Of a stretch of 64,000 nt of DNA, positions 27,464-37,275 are shown piece after piece; within the stretch, counting starts at the first letter, position 1; the number at the start of each line of letters is the position of its first letter. The notes under the pieces are model-generated. The model was not told the origin of the DNA. It saw nothing but the letters and a program-made list of their open reading frames with translations, and searched no databases. Both the position numbers and the translations under genes were made by a program. The DNA comes from Humibacillus sp. (GTDB lineage: Bacteria; Actinomycetota; Actinomycetes; Actinomycetales; Dermatophilaceae), in NCBI GenBank assembly GCA_030452985.1, contig JAKDLG010000005.1, positions 1 to 64,000 on the forward strand, given 5' to 3'.

Positions 27464-29443
27464 ATGAGTACCACCGCCACTCCCCCGGCCCCATCGAAGC
27501 GCAGGTCACGTCACCCCGTCGACGAGATTCTGCCCGCACCCAAGCTGTTCGTCTACGGCTTCCAGCACGTGCTCGCGTTCTACGCCGGGGCGGTGATCGT
27601 GCCGATCCTGCTCGCCGGCGCCATCGGCCTGACGACCGAAGAGCTCATCCACCTGATCAACGCCGACCTCTTCACGTGCGGCATCGCCTCGATCATCCAG
27701 TCGGTCGGCTTCTGGAAGGTCGGCGTCAAGCTGCCGCTGCTCCAGGGCGTCACCTTCACCGCCGTCTCGCCCATGATCGCCATCGGCCTCGCAGCCGGCG
27801 GCGGCACCGACGGCCTGCTCGTCATCTACGGCGCCGTCATCGTCGCCGGGCTGTTCACCTTCTTCCTGGCGCCCTACTTCAGCAAGCTGATCCGCTTCTT
27901 CCCGCCCGTCGTCACGGGCAGTGTGATCCTGATCATCGGCATCGCGCTGCTGCCCGTTGCGGCCAACGATGCCGCTGGAGGTCTGGGCCCGAACTTCAAC
28001 CCGGCCAGCGGCAAGAACATGGCCTACGCCCTCGGCACGTTGTTCCTCATCGTCGCCATCCAGCGCATCTTCAAAGGGTTCATGGCCACCGTGGCCGTGC
28101 TCGTCGGTCTCGTCATCGGCACGCTGATCGCCTTCATCCTCGGTGACGCTACGTTCAGCAACGTGTCGACCTCGGGCTGGTTCGGCGTCACGACCCCGTT
28201 CTTCTTCGGCATCCCCAAGTTCTCAGCGGCCGCCATCATCTCGATGATCGTCGTCATGCTCATCACCGCGGTCGAAACCACCGGCGACGTGTTCGCGACG
28301 GGTGAGATCGTCGACAAGCGCATCGAGAGCGACGACATCGCCCGGGCGTTGCGCGCTGACGGTCTCTCCACCACCCTCGGTGGCGTACTCAACTCCTTCC
28401 CCTACACCTGCTTCGCCGAGAACGTCGGCCTGGTGCGCCTGACCCGGGTCAAGAGCCGCTACGTCGTGGCGATGGCGGGCGCGATCATGATCGTCATCGG
28501 GCTCATCCCCAAGGCCGGCGCCCTGGTGGCCGGCATTCCCAGCCCGGTACTCGGTGGCGCGGCACTGGCGATGTTCGCCACGGTGGCCGTCGTCGGCGTT
28601 CAGACGCTGCAACGGGTGGACTTTCACGACCACCGCAACGTCGTCATCGTCGGCACCAGCGTCGCCTTGGCTTTGTACGTGACGATCCTGTCCGCCGGCT
28701 CTACCGGGTTCGCAGCACAAGGGGCCAAGGACATCTCCAGCGCCGTGCCCGAGTGGTCGAGGGTCATCTTCGGCTCAGGCATCACGCTCGGCAGCATCGC
28801 CGCGATCGCGCTCAACGCGATCTTCCACCACGTCGGCAGCGACAAGGGCCCGGCCGTCGCCGGTGAGCCCGGTCAGCTCGTGCGCCTGAGCGACGTGAAC
28901 GCCATGTCGCGTGAGGAGTTCGTCGAGACCTTCGGCGGGCTGTTCCAGGGGCCGACCTGGGTCGTCGAGCGGGCCTTCGACCAGCGGCCCTTCGGCGACA
29001 CCAACGACCTGCGCCAAGCCTTTCAGGAGGCTCTCTTCGCCGCCAACGAGCGCGAGCAGCGCGAGCTCATCGGGGCCTACCCCGACCTCGGCTCCGAGCG
29101 CGTCGCGGGTGGCGACGAGGGCGAGAACTCACTGCGCGACCAGTCGACCCTGGGCCTGACCCGTCTCGACGCGAAGGACCACGACGAGCTGAGCAACCTC
29201 GACGCGCAGTACCGCGAGCGGTTCGGCTTCCCGCTCGTCACCTGCGTTCGCGACCGCGACTCCTACGCCCAGGTGCTGCGCCACGGTTGGGAGCGGCTCA
29301 ACAACAGTGCGAGCCACGAGCACGCGGCCGCCCTCATCGAGATCGCCAAGATCGCCGCCTACCGGTTCGACGACCTGGTCGCTGACGCCAACCCGATCCA
29401 GAGTGCCCGGGTGCGCTCGGTCGACATCGATCAGCTCTCATGA
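27464..29443 (+). CDS. NCS2 nucleobase:cation symporter fused to C-terminal OHCU decarboxylase (UraD)-like domain
   Basis: 659 aa; N-terminal xanthine/uracil permease (FVYGFQHVLAFYAGAVIVPILLAGAIGL...VETTGDVFATGEIV); C-terminal LSDVNAMSREEFVETFGGLFQGPTWVVERAF...YRERFGFPLVTCVR...EIAKIAAYRFDDLV. Confidence 0.88.
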   Translation: MSTTATPPAPSKRRSRHPVDEILPAPKLFVYGFQHVLAFYAGAVIVPILLAGAIGLTTEELIHLINADLFTCGIASIIQSVGFWKVGVKLPLLQGVTFTAVSPMIAIGLAAGGGTDGLLVIYGAVIVAGLFTFFLAPYFSKLIRFFPPVVTGSVILIIGIALLPVAANDAAGGLGPNFNPASGKNMAYALGTLFLIVAIQRIFKGFMATVAVLVGLVIGTLIAFILGDATFSNVSTSGWFGVTTPFFFGIPKFSAAAIISMIVVMLITAVETTGDVFATGEIVDKRIESDDIARALRADGLSTTLGGVLNSFPYTCFAENVGLVRLTRVKSRYVVAMAGAIMIVIGLIPKAGALVAGIPSPVLGGAALAMFATVAVVGVQTLQRVDFHDHRNVVIVGTSVALALYVTILSAGSTGFAAQGAKDISSAVPEWSRVIFGSGITLGSIAAIALNAIFHHVGSDKGPAVAGEPGQLVRLSDVNAMSREEFVETFGGLFQGPTWVVERAFDQRPFGDTNDLRQAFQEALFAANEREQRELIGAYPDLGSERVAGGDEGENSLRDQSTLGLTRLDAKDHDELSNLDAQYRERFGFPLVTCVRDRDSYAQVLRHGWERLNNSASHEHAAALIEIAKIAAYRFDDLVADANPIQSARVRSVDIDQLS

Positions 29444-30855
29444 GCGGGGCCGGCACCCAGGATGCCGGCCGGCTGGTTCTCGACGGATGCATCGTCGTCA
29501 CGATGGACGCCGCTCGCACGGAGCACACCGTGGGGCACGTCGTCATCGAGGGAACCCGCATCGTCTCGGTCGGCGAGGGCACGTATGCGACCAGCCGGGA
29601 TGCCGGGGGGCTCGCCACCACCCGGCATCCGGGCAGCGCCGAGGTTCGCGTCGTCGACGCCCGGGGTTGTGTCGCGACACCGGGACTGGTCAACACCCAC
29701 CACCACCTCTACCAGTGGGCCACCCGCGGAATAGCCTGCGACTCAACCCTCTTCGAGTGGCTCACTACGTTGTACCCGGTGTGGTCGGGCCTCGACGAGG
29801 ACATCGTTCGGGCGGCAGCCACCGCCGGTCTCGGGTGGCTCGCCCGCACCGGGTGCACGACCTCGATGGACCACCACTACGTCTTCCCCCACCGGGGCGG
29901 TGACCTGCTCGGCGCCGAGATCGCGGCGGCCGGCGAGGTCGGCACCCGCTTCCTTGCCACGCGCGGCTCGATGGACCTCGGCCAGTCGCGCGGTGGCCTG
30001 CCGCCTGACGACGTCGTCGAGAGCCTCGAGCTCATCCTCGCGGCAACGAGCGCTGCGATCGACCGCCATCACGACCCCTCCCCGGAGTCGCTGCTTCGCA
30101 TCGGGGTGGCGCCCTGTTCTCCGTTCTCTGTGACCGGCGACCTGCTGCGCGAGTCGGCTCTGCTCGCCCGCGAGTCGGGCGTCCGTCTGCACACACACCT
30201 GGCCGAGACGACCGACGAGGCTGAGTTCTGCCGCGTGCACTTCGACAAGACCCCCGTGGAATACATGGAGTCGGTGGGCTGGGTCGGTGACGACGTGTGG
30301 TTCGCCCACGGCATCCACTTCGACGAGGCCGGCATCGACACCCTGGCCGGCACGGGAAGCGCAGTGGCGCACTGCCCGTCGTCGAACGCTCGTCTCGGGG
30401 CCGGCGTCGCGCGCACCCGGGCGCTGCGCGACGCGGGGGTGATGGTCGGCCTGGGAGTCGACGGGCCGGCCTCCAACGAGTCGTCGTCGATGCTCGAGGA
30501 GGCTCGACACGCGCTGTTGTTCGCTCGCGCGACAGGCGGTCCGACCGCTCTCGGCGTGCGCGACGCTCTCGAGATGGCCACCATCGGGGGCGCGAAGGTG
30601 CTCGGCTGGGACGACCAGATCGGTTCGATCGAACCCGGCAAGCTCGCCGACATCGCTCTCTGGCGGGTCGACGGCCTGGCTCACGGCGACATCGTCGACT
30701 CCGTGGCCGGCCTGGTGCTCGGCGACCGCCCGCCCTTGCAGCTGTTGCTCGTCGGCGGTCGGCCGGTCGTGGAGCGCGACCGGCTCGTTACAGTCGACGA
30801 GGAGCGCCTCTCGCTCGATCTCAAAGCGGCCAGCACCGTGCTGCTCAGTCGCTAG
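29440..30855 (+). CDS. 8-oxoguanine deaminase-like amidohydrolase
   Basis: 471 aa; GLVNTHHHLYQWATRGIACDSTLFEWLTTLYPVW...TSMDHHYVFP...THLAETTDEAEFC...VGLGVDGPASNESSSMLEEARHALLFAR. Confidence 0.87.
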   Translation: MSGAGTQDAGRLVLDGCIVVTMDAARTEHTVGHVVIEGTRIVSVGEGTYATSRDAGGLATTRHPGSAEVRVVDARGCVATPGLVNTHHHLYQWATRGIACDSTLFEWLTTLYPVWSGLDEDIVRAAATAGLGWLARTGCTTSMDHHYVFPHRGGDLLGAEIAAAGEVGTRFLATRGSMDLGQSRGGLPPDDVVESLELILAATSAAIDRHHDPSPESLLRIGVAPCSPFSVTGDLLRESALLARESGVRLHTHLAETTDEAEFCRVHFDKTPVEYMESVGWVGDDVWFAHGIHFDEAGIDTLAGTGSAVAHCPSSNARLGAGVARTRALRDAGVMVGLGVDGPASNESSSMLEEARHALLFARATGGPTALGVRDALEMATIGGAKVLGWDDQIGSIEPGKLADIALWRVDGLAHGDIVDSVAGLVLGDRPPLQLLLVGGRPVVERDRLVTVDEERLSLDLKAASTVLLSR

Positions 30856-31042
30856 CGACATCCGTAATGCGAAATTGCTCTTCCGAAACCGTTGTCTCGC
30901 TGGGGGGTCCGTCGTATGCTTTGGCGAACCTCCGGTTGCTGTTCAGCATGGATAACCAGCGAATCGGTTTCACTCTAACCATGCGGCTGATCGCATCGAT
31001 CGGTCGGATCCGGTGCATCGTCGCACCCGACAAGGAGTGAAC

Positions 31043-32545
31043 ATGGCGTCCACGACCACACCCACTGCGGTTCCCACCCACGCTGCCGTTCCCACCGCCA
31101 CGGTGAACGGTCAGGCCTGTGGCTTCGAGCGGATCAGTGCCCAGACCTCGGCCCTCGACTGGCTGAGGGACCAAGGCCTCACGGGTGCCAAGGAAGGCTG
31201 CGCCGAGGGCGAGTGCGGAGCCTGCTCGGTGCTGGTGGCCCGACCCGCCGGCGATCACGACGATGCCGGCAGCCGATGGACAGCCATCAATGCCTGCCTC
31301 ATCCCGGCGGCCTCCCTCGACGGCCAGGAGGTCGTGACGGCCGAGGGCCTCGGCACCGCCGACGACCTGCACCCCGTGCAGTACGAGATGGCGATGCGGG
31401 GCGGGTCACAGTGCGGCTACTGCACCCCCGGCTTCGTCTGCAGCATGGCCGCCGAGTACTACCGCCCCGACCGTGGTGCCGAGGCGGAGGACGGGGGCGA
31501 AGGGCACGAATGCGGGCCGAATGGCTTTGACCTGCACGCGCTCTCGGGCAACCTGTGCCGGTGCACCGGCTACCGGCCGATCCAGGATGCCGCCTACGCC
31601 CTGGGCGCGCCGGCGGAGTCCGATGCGCTGGCCGAGCGGAGCAGCCGACGCGCACCGGACGCCGTACCGACCCGGCTCACCACCGCAGCCGGCACCTATG
31701 CCCGTGCTGCCGACCTCGAGGAGGTTCTCGCGCTGCGGGCAGAGCACCCCGACGCGACGCTCGTGGCCGGCTCGACCGACTGGGGTGTCGAGGTCAACAT
31801 CCGGGGGGTGCGCGCCCCCTATGTCATCGGTATCGACCGGGTGGCCGAGCTGCGCACCTTCGAGGTGGGCGACGAGGCGATCGAGCTCGGCGCGGCCCTG
31901 ACCCTCTCCGAGATCGAGGAACGCCTCGACGGCCGGATCCCGTTGCTGGCGCAGATGCTTCCTCAGTTCGCCTCCCGCCTCATTCGCAACGGCGCCACCA
32001 TCGGCGGCAACCTGGGCACCGGTTCGCCGATCGGTGACACGCCACCGGCGTTGCTGGCGCTCGAGGCCGACGTCGTGCTGGCCTCCCCCTCCGGCGAGCG
32101 GTCGGTGCCGCTGGCCGACTACTTCACCGGCTACCGCGCCACGGTCAAACAGGCCGACGAGCTCATCCGGGCCCTGCGGATCCCCGTACCGCTGAGCCCC
32201 GTCACCGCCTTCCACAAGATCGCCAAACGTCGCTTCGACGACATCAGCAGTGTGGCCGTCGGCTTCGCCCTGACCATCGACGACGGGGTCGTCAGCAGAG
32301 CTCGCATCGGTCTGGGCGGCGTGGCCGCCACCCCCATTCGAGCGCGAGACACGGAGGCCGCCCTCGAAGGGCGGCCCTTCACCCGCGACGTGGTGCGAGC
32401 GGCGGCCGCCGTGATGCGCCGTGAAGGCACGCCGATGAGCGACCATCGCGCTAGCGGCAACTACCGGGCCGCCATGCTCGGAACGGCCCTGCTCAAGCTG
32501 CACTCCCAACACGGCACCACATCCACCACGGAGGTCTCGGCATGA
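31043..32545 (+). CDS. xdhA: Xanthine dehydrogenase, 2Fe-2S/FAD subunit
   Basis: GCAEGECGACSVLV, GGSQCGYCTPGFVCSMA, LSGNLCRCTGYRPI, NGATIGGNLGTGSPIGDTPP; AAGGAG RBS. Confidence 0.92.
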   Translation: MASTTTPTAVPTHAAVPTATVNGQACGFERISAQTSALDWLRDQGLTGAKEGCAEGECGACSVLVARPAGDHDDAGSRWTAINACLIPAASLDGQEVVTAEGLGTADDLHPVQYEMAMRGGSQCGYCTPGFVCSMAAEYYRPDRGAEAEDGGEGHECGPNGFDLHALSGNLCRCTGYRPIQDAAYALGAPAESDALAERSSRRAPDAVPTRLTTAAGTYARAADLEEVLALRAEHPDATLVAGSTDWGVEVNIRGVRAPYVIGIDRVAELRTFEVGDEAIELGAALTLSEIEERLDGRIPLLAQMLPQFASRLIRNGATIGGNLGTGSPIGDTPPALLALEADVVLASPSGERSVPLADYFTGYRATVKQADELIRALRIPVPLSPVTAFHKIAKRRFDDISSVAVGFALTIDDGVVSRARIGLGGVAATPIRARDTEAALEGRPFTRDVVRAAAAVMRREGTPMSDHRASGNYRAAMLGTALLKLHSQHGTTSTTEVSA

Positions 32546-35058
32546 GCCACCTGTCCGAACGCCCGGTCAACCCCGTTGTCGGCCAACAGATCCCGCACGA
32601 GTCGGCGGCCCTCCACGTGACCGGCGCCGCTCTCTACACCGACGACCTCGTGCTGCGCACCCGCGACGTGCTGCACGCCTGGCCGGTGCAGGCCCCCCAC
32701 ACCCACGCCACCGTCACCGGCCTGCGCACCGCGCCGGCCCTCACGGTGCCCGGGGTCGTGCGGGTGCTGACGGCCGACGACGTGCCGGGCGCCAACGACG
32801 CGGGCGTCAAGCACGACGAGCCGCTGTTCCCGAGCGAGGTGATGTACCACGGTCACGCGGTCGCCTGGGTGCTCGGCGAGACGCTCGAGGCCGCCCGCCT
32901 GGGCGCCGCGATGGTCGAGGTCGACTACGACGTGCTGCCGGCGCTCGTCACGCTCACCGAGGCCATCGAGGCGAAGTCGTTCCAGGGTGCTCAGCCCCAC
33001 ATGGAGCGCGGTGACATCGAGGCGGCGTTCGAAGGGGCCGCACACGTGTTCAGCGGCGAGTTCGAGTTCGCCGGCCAGGAGCACTTCTACCTCGAGACCC
33101 ACTGCGCCCTGGCGCACGTCGACGAGTCGGGACAGGTGTTCGCCCAGTCGAGCACGCAGCACCCGAGCGAGACGCAGGAGATCATCGCCCACGTGCTGGG
33201 CCGGTCGAGCAACGAGGTCACGGTTCAGTGCCTGCGAATGGGTGGTGGGTTCGGCGGCAAGGAGATGCAGCCCCACGGCCTCGCCGCCATCGCCTCCCTC
33301 GGGGCGGTACTGACAGGTCGCCCGGTTCGCCTGCGCCTGAACCGAACCCAGGACATCACCATGACCGGCAAGCGGCACGGCTTCCACGCCCAGTGGCGGG
33401 CCGGCTTCGACGAGCAGGGGCTTCTCCAGGCCCTCGACGCCACCCTGACCGCCGACGGCGGGTGGAGCCTCGACCTCTCCGAGCCGGTGCTCGCCCGAGC
33501 CCTCTGCCACATCGACAACGCCTACTTCATCCCCAACGTGCGGGTGAACGGCCGCATCGCACGCACCAACAAGACCTCGCAGACGGCTTTCCGAGGCTTC
33601 GGCGGGCCCCAGGGCATGCTTGTCATCGAGGACATCCTCGGCCGCTGCGCTCCCCTGCTCGGGGCCCCGGCCCACGAGCTACGACGGAAGAACTTCTACG
33701 CCGAAGGGCAGAGCACTCCCTACGGGATGCCGGTGCGCCATGCCGAGCGCCTCACCGCGGCCTGGGACGCCGTGCTGAGCAAGGGCGACGTCGCCGACCG
33801 ACAAGCGCAGGTCGCCGAGTTCAACCGTGGCCACGAACACACCAAGCGGGCCATCGCCATCACGCCGGTCAAGTTCGGCATCTCGTTCAACCTCACGGCG
33901 TTCAACCAGGCCGGGGCGCTCGTGCACGTCTACAAGGACGGCTCGGTGCTGATCAACCACGGCGGCACCGAGATGGGCCAGGGCCTGCACACGAAGATGC
34001 TGCAGGTCGCGGCCACCAGCCTCGGTGTTCCCCTGTCACGAGTGCGGCTGGCCCCGACCCGCACCGACAAGGTGCCGAACACCTCTGCCACCGCAGCGAG
34101 CTCGGGCGCCGACCTCAACGGCGGGGCCATCAAGAACGCCTGTGAGCAGATTCGCGAACGACTCGCGCAGGTCGCGGCGGGGCGCCTCGGAGTACACCCC
34201 AACGAGGTCGTGTTCGACGGTGGCGTGGTGCGCGGTCTCAGCGCTTCGGGCGAGCACATCGACTGGGACGACCTCGTGGTGCAGTCCTACTTCCAGCGCG
34301 TCCAGCTCTGGGCGGCGGGCTACTACCGCACCGAGGGTCTGCACTGGGACTCCGCCAGCATGCAGGGCACTCCGTTCAAGTACTTCGCCTACGGCGTCGC
34401 GGTGTCAGAGGTGGAGGTCGACGGCTTCACCGGCGGCTACCGCACGCTGCGCGTCGACATCGTGCATGACGTGGGTGACAGCCTCTCTCCGTTGGTCGAC
34501 CTCGGCCAGATCGAGGGCGGGTTCGTGCAGGGCGCGGGCTGGCTCACCCTCGAAGACCTCCGGTGGGACGAGACCGACGGTCCGAACCGTGGTCGCCTGG
34601 CGACGCAGGCGGCCAGCACCTACAAGCTGCCCTCGTTCTCGGAGATGCCCGAGGAGTTCAACGTCTCGCTGCTCGAGCACGCCCACGAGGACGGCGCCGT
34701 CTACGGCGGCAAGGCGGTCGGCGAGCCGCCGCTCATGCTGGCCTTCTCGGTGCGCGAGGCGCTGCGGCAGGCCGCTGCCGCCTTCGGGCCGACGGGCACC
34801 AGCGTCGACCTCGCTTCACCGGCCACCCCCGAGGCCGTCTACTGGGCGGTCGAGTCGGCTCGCTCGGAGGCCGCGGCGATGCATCGGACGACCGCCGAGG
34901 GGGGAACCGGAGCCGTCCCGGAACAGCCCGGAGCCTCGGCCCACCCGATGCACCCGAGGTCGGAGCGGGTCGTCGGGCATCCCGTTCCGGTCGATGGACC
35001 GGCCGCCCCCTCGGCGTCACCCGAGGGCTCGCGCCAGGCCGCCGGGGTGCGTCCGTGA
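32542..35058 (+). CDS. xdhB: Xanthine dehydrogenase, molybdopterin-binding subunit
   Basis: 838 aa; VQCLRMGGGFGGKEMQP, TAFRGFGGPQGMLVIE, HGGTEMGQGLHTKMLQVAA; ATGA overlap with xdhA. Confidence 0.93.
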   Translation: MSHLSERPVNPVVGQQIPHESAALHVTGAALYTDDLVLRTRDVLHAWPVQAPHTHATVTGLRTAPALTVPGVVRVLTADDVPGANDAGVKHDEPLFPSEVMYHGHAVAWVLGETLEAARLGAAMVEVDYDVLPALVTLTEAIEAKSFQGAQPHMERGDIEAAFEGAAHVFSGEFEFAGQEHFYLETHCALAHVDESGQVFAQSSTQHPSETQEIIAHVLGRSSNEVTVQCLRMGGGFGGKEMQPHGLAAIASLGAVLTGRPVRLRLNRTQDITMTGKRHGFHAQWRAGFDEQGLLQALDATLTADGGWSLDLSEPVLARALCHIDNAYFIPNVRVNGRIARTNKTSQTAFRGFGGPQGMLVIEDILGRCAPLLGAPAHELRRKNFYAEGQSTPYGMPVRHAERLTAAWDAVLSKGDVADRQAQVAEFNRGHEHTKRAIAITPVKFGISFNLTAFNQAGALVHVYKDGSVLINHGGTEMGQGLHTKMLQVAATSLGVPLSRVRLAPTRTDKVPNTSATAASSGADLNGGAIKNACEQIRERLAQVAAGRLGVHPNEVVFDGGVVRGLSASGEHIDWDDLVVQSYFQRVQLWAAGYYRTEGLHWDSASMQGTPFKYFAYGVAVSEVEVDGFTGGYRTLRVDIVHDVGDSLSPLVDLGQIEGGFVQGAGWLTLEDLRWDETDGPNRGRLATQAASTYKLPSFSEMPEEFNVSLLEHAHEDGAVYGGKAVGEPPLMLAFSVREALRQAAAAFGPTGTSVDLASPATPEAVYWAVESARSEAAAMHRTTAEGGTGAVPEQPGASAHPMHPRSERVVGHPVPVDGPAAPSASPEGSRQAAGVRP

Positions 35059-35888
35059 ACTGGCTACGCGCCGTGGAGCGGCTACGCACCGAGCGCCGGG
35101 CCGGCGTGCTGGTGACCATCTCGTCGGTCAGAGGTCACGCGCCGCGCGAGGCCGGGGCCAAGATGGTCGTCAGCGCCGACGACGAGTGGGACACCATCGG
35201 CGGCGGCAACCTCGAGGCCACCGCGATCGAGCAGGCCCGAGCCATGATCGCCGGTAGCGCTCTCACGCCCGAGACGGTGCACGTGCGGCTCACCGACAAG
35301 GCCGAGGCCGTTCATGGCCGCCAGTGCTGCGGCGGCGAGGTCGACCTGCTGCTCGAACCGCTCGCCGTCGTGCCGGCCGTGGCCATCTTCGGGGTCGGCC
35401 ACGTCGGCCTCGAGCTGGCGCGCATCCTGGCCCGGCACGACCTCGAGCTGCACCTTGTCGACTCGCGTGCCACCCATCTGGAACCGCAGCGCCTCACCGC
35501 GCTCAACGACGCCGTCGCCCGCATCCACGTGCACCATGCACCGGTGCCCGAGATGGCGCTGAGCGAGGTACCCGACGGGTGCCACGTGTTGATCATGACG
35601 CACGACCACGCCGAGGACGCCGCCCTGTGCGACATGGCGCTGCGCAGCCCCCGGCTGGGCCCGATCGGCCTCATCGGTTCGTCAGCGAAATGGTCACGCT
35701 TCCGCAAGGTCCTTGCCGCCGAAGGCCATTCGCCGAAGACGCTGGCCCGCATCACGACCCCGATCGGGTTGCCGGACGTGCTGGGCAAGAACCCGGCCAC
35801 GATCGCCGTCAGCGTGGCAGCCGACCTCGTTCGCGGCTTCTCACCGGCGTCGGTAGCAGCGCCGGCGCTCCAACCGACGCGCTCATGA
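35055..35888 (+). CDS. xdhC: Xanthine dehydrogenase accessory protein XdhC
   Basis: GTG start overlapping xdhB stop; VLVTISSVRGHAPREAGAKMVV, IGLIGSSAKWSRFRKVL. Confidence 0.9.
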   Translation: MNWLRAVERLRTERRAGVLVTISSVRGHAPREAGAKMVVSADDEWDTIGGGNLEATAIEQARAMIAGSALTPETVHVRLTDKAEAVHGRQCCGGEVDLLLEPLAVVPAVAIFGVGHVGLELARILARHDLELHLVDSRATHLEPQRLTALNDAVARIHVHHAPVPEMALSEVPDGCHVLIMTHDHAEDAALCDMALRSPRLGPIGLIGSSAKWSRFRKVLAAEGHSPKTLARITTPIGLPDVLGKNPATIAVSVAADLVRGFSPASVAAPALQPTRS

Positions 35889-37177
35889 CCATTTTTCGTG
35901 GCACCGTTCTCGACACCCCCGAGGGCGACGCCCCGGGCGGCATCCGCCTCCGCGCCGACTCCGATGCGGGGTTGCTCGTCACCGACGGCACCATCGTGGA
36001 ACGCGGCCCGTTCGCCGACGTCGCCGCCCGGCATCCGCACGAGCCCGTCGTCGACCTGAGCGACGGACTGGTACTCCCCGGGCTCGTCGACGCCCACGTG
36101 CACTACCCGCAGGTGCGCACGATCGGCGCCCTCGGGATGCCGCTGCTCGACTGGCTCGAGAAGTCGGCGTTGCCGGAGGAGGCCCGACTGGGCGAGCCGG
36201 CGTATGCCGCCGACGTGGCCCGGGAGTTCGTGCAGGGTCTCGTCTCGGCCGGCACGACCACGGCGCTGGTGTTCGGGTCCCACTTCGCTCCTGCCGTCGA
36301 GAGCCTCTTCGACGAGGCGGCCCGCGTCGGCCTCCGGGTGACCTCGGGCCTGGTCGTGAGCGACCGCGCGCTCCCCGCGCCGTTGCTCACGACGGCGGAG
36401 CGCGCCCACGCGGAGTCGCTGGCCTTGGCGCAGCGGTGGCACGGCCGGGGGCGGCTGCGGTACGCCGTGACGCCCCGCTTCTCGCTCTCGGCGAGCGAGG
36501 CCGTGCTCGCCTCGTGCGCCGCGGTCATGACGGAGGTTCCCGGAGTCTGGTTCACCACCCACGCCAACGAGAACGTGGTCGAGGTCGACGAGGTGGCGCG
36601 CCTGTTTCCCAACGCCCGTGACTACGTCGACACCTATGACCACCACGGTCTGCTGGGGCCGCGGAGCGTGCTGGCCCACAACGTGCACGCGACCGCGCCC
36701 GAGCTGGCGATGCTGGGCTCGCGGGGGGCGTCGGTCGCCCACTGTCCCACCAGCAACTCGGCCCTCGGCAGCGGACTGTTCCCCCTCCGCGCTCATGTGG
36801 AGCACGGCGTACGGGTGGCCGTCGGCTCCGACGTGGGGGCCGGCACCGGCTTCTCGCTCTTCAAGGAGGGATTGCAGGCCTACTTCGTGCAGCAGCTGCT
36901 CGGAGCGCGTGGCCTGCCGCTGACCGCTCCCGACCTGCTGCACCTGGTGACCCGTGCCGGAGCGCTCGCCCTGGGCCTCGGCGAAACGGTGGGCGACCTC
37001 GGCGTGGGCAAGGCCTTCGACGCCGTGTGGGTCCGGCCGCTGCCGGGGGATCCGCTCGAGGTGGGACTGCGGCACGCGTCGTCTGCCGAAGACGCGGTCG
37101 CCAAGACCTTCGCCCTGGCCTGCAGCCCCGATGTCGCCGGGGTCTGGGTCGCCGGTGACAGGGTGAAGGCAGGGTGA
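35885..37177 (+). CDS. guaD: Guanine deaminase
   Basis: ATGA overlap with xdhC; GLVDAHVHYPQVRTIGALGMPLLDWLEKSALPEEARL; THANENVVEVDEVARLFP; VGSDVGAGTGFSLFKEGLQAYFVQQL. Confidence 0.93.
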   Translation: MTIFRGTVLDTPEGDAPGGIRLRADSDAGLLVTDGTIVERGPFADVAARHPHEPVVDLSDGLVLPGLVDAHVHYPQVRTIGALGMPLLDWLEKSALPEEARLGEPAYAADVAREFVQGLVSAGTTTALVFGSHFAPAVESLFDEAARVGLRVTSGLVVSDRALPAPLLTTAERAHAESLALAQRWHGRGRLRYAVTPRFSLSASEAVLASCAAVMTEVPGVWFTTHANENVVEVDEVARLFPNARDYVDTYDHHGLLGPRSVLAHNVHATAPELAMLGSRGASVAHCPTSNSALGSGLFPLRAHVEHGVRVAVGSDVGAGTGFSLFKEGLQAYFVQQLLGARGLPLTAPDLLHLVTRAGALALGLGETVGDLGVGKAFDAVWVRPLPGDPLEVGLRHASSAEDAVAKTFALACSPDVAGVWVAGDRVKAG

Positions 37178-37246
37178 AGACAGGCTGAGCTTCGCAACGC
37201 GAACGTCGTGGACCAGCAGAACTATCCGCCCTGCTGGGTTACCATG

Positions 37247-37263
37247 ATTCCATCCTACGGAAA
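37247..37263 (+). promoter_or_regulatory. IclR-type operator candidate
   Basis: ATTCCA-TCCTA-CGGAAA, matching 27329-27345 in both 6-bp arms with the same N5 spacer. Confidence 0.5.
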
Positions 37264-37275
37264 TACTTTTTCACA

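Noticed and set aside
30855-31043. Known purine riboswitch upstream of xdhA
   Set aside because: No purine-, NMT1/xanthine- or guanidine-riboswitch core sequence could be recognised; reported only as dyad-rich DNA.
35312-37075. 587-aa - strand ORF opposite xdhC/guaD
   Set aside because: Antisense shadow; guaD and xdhC have strong motifs on the + strand.
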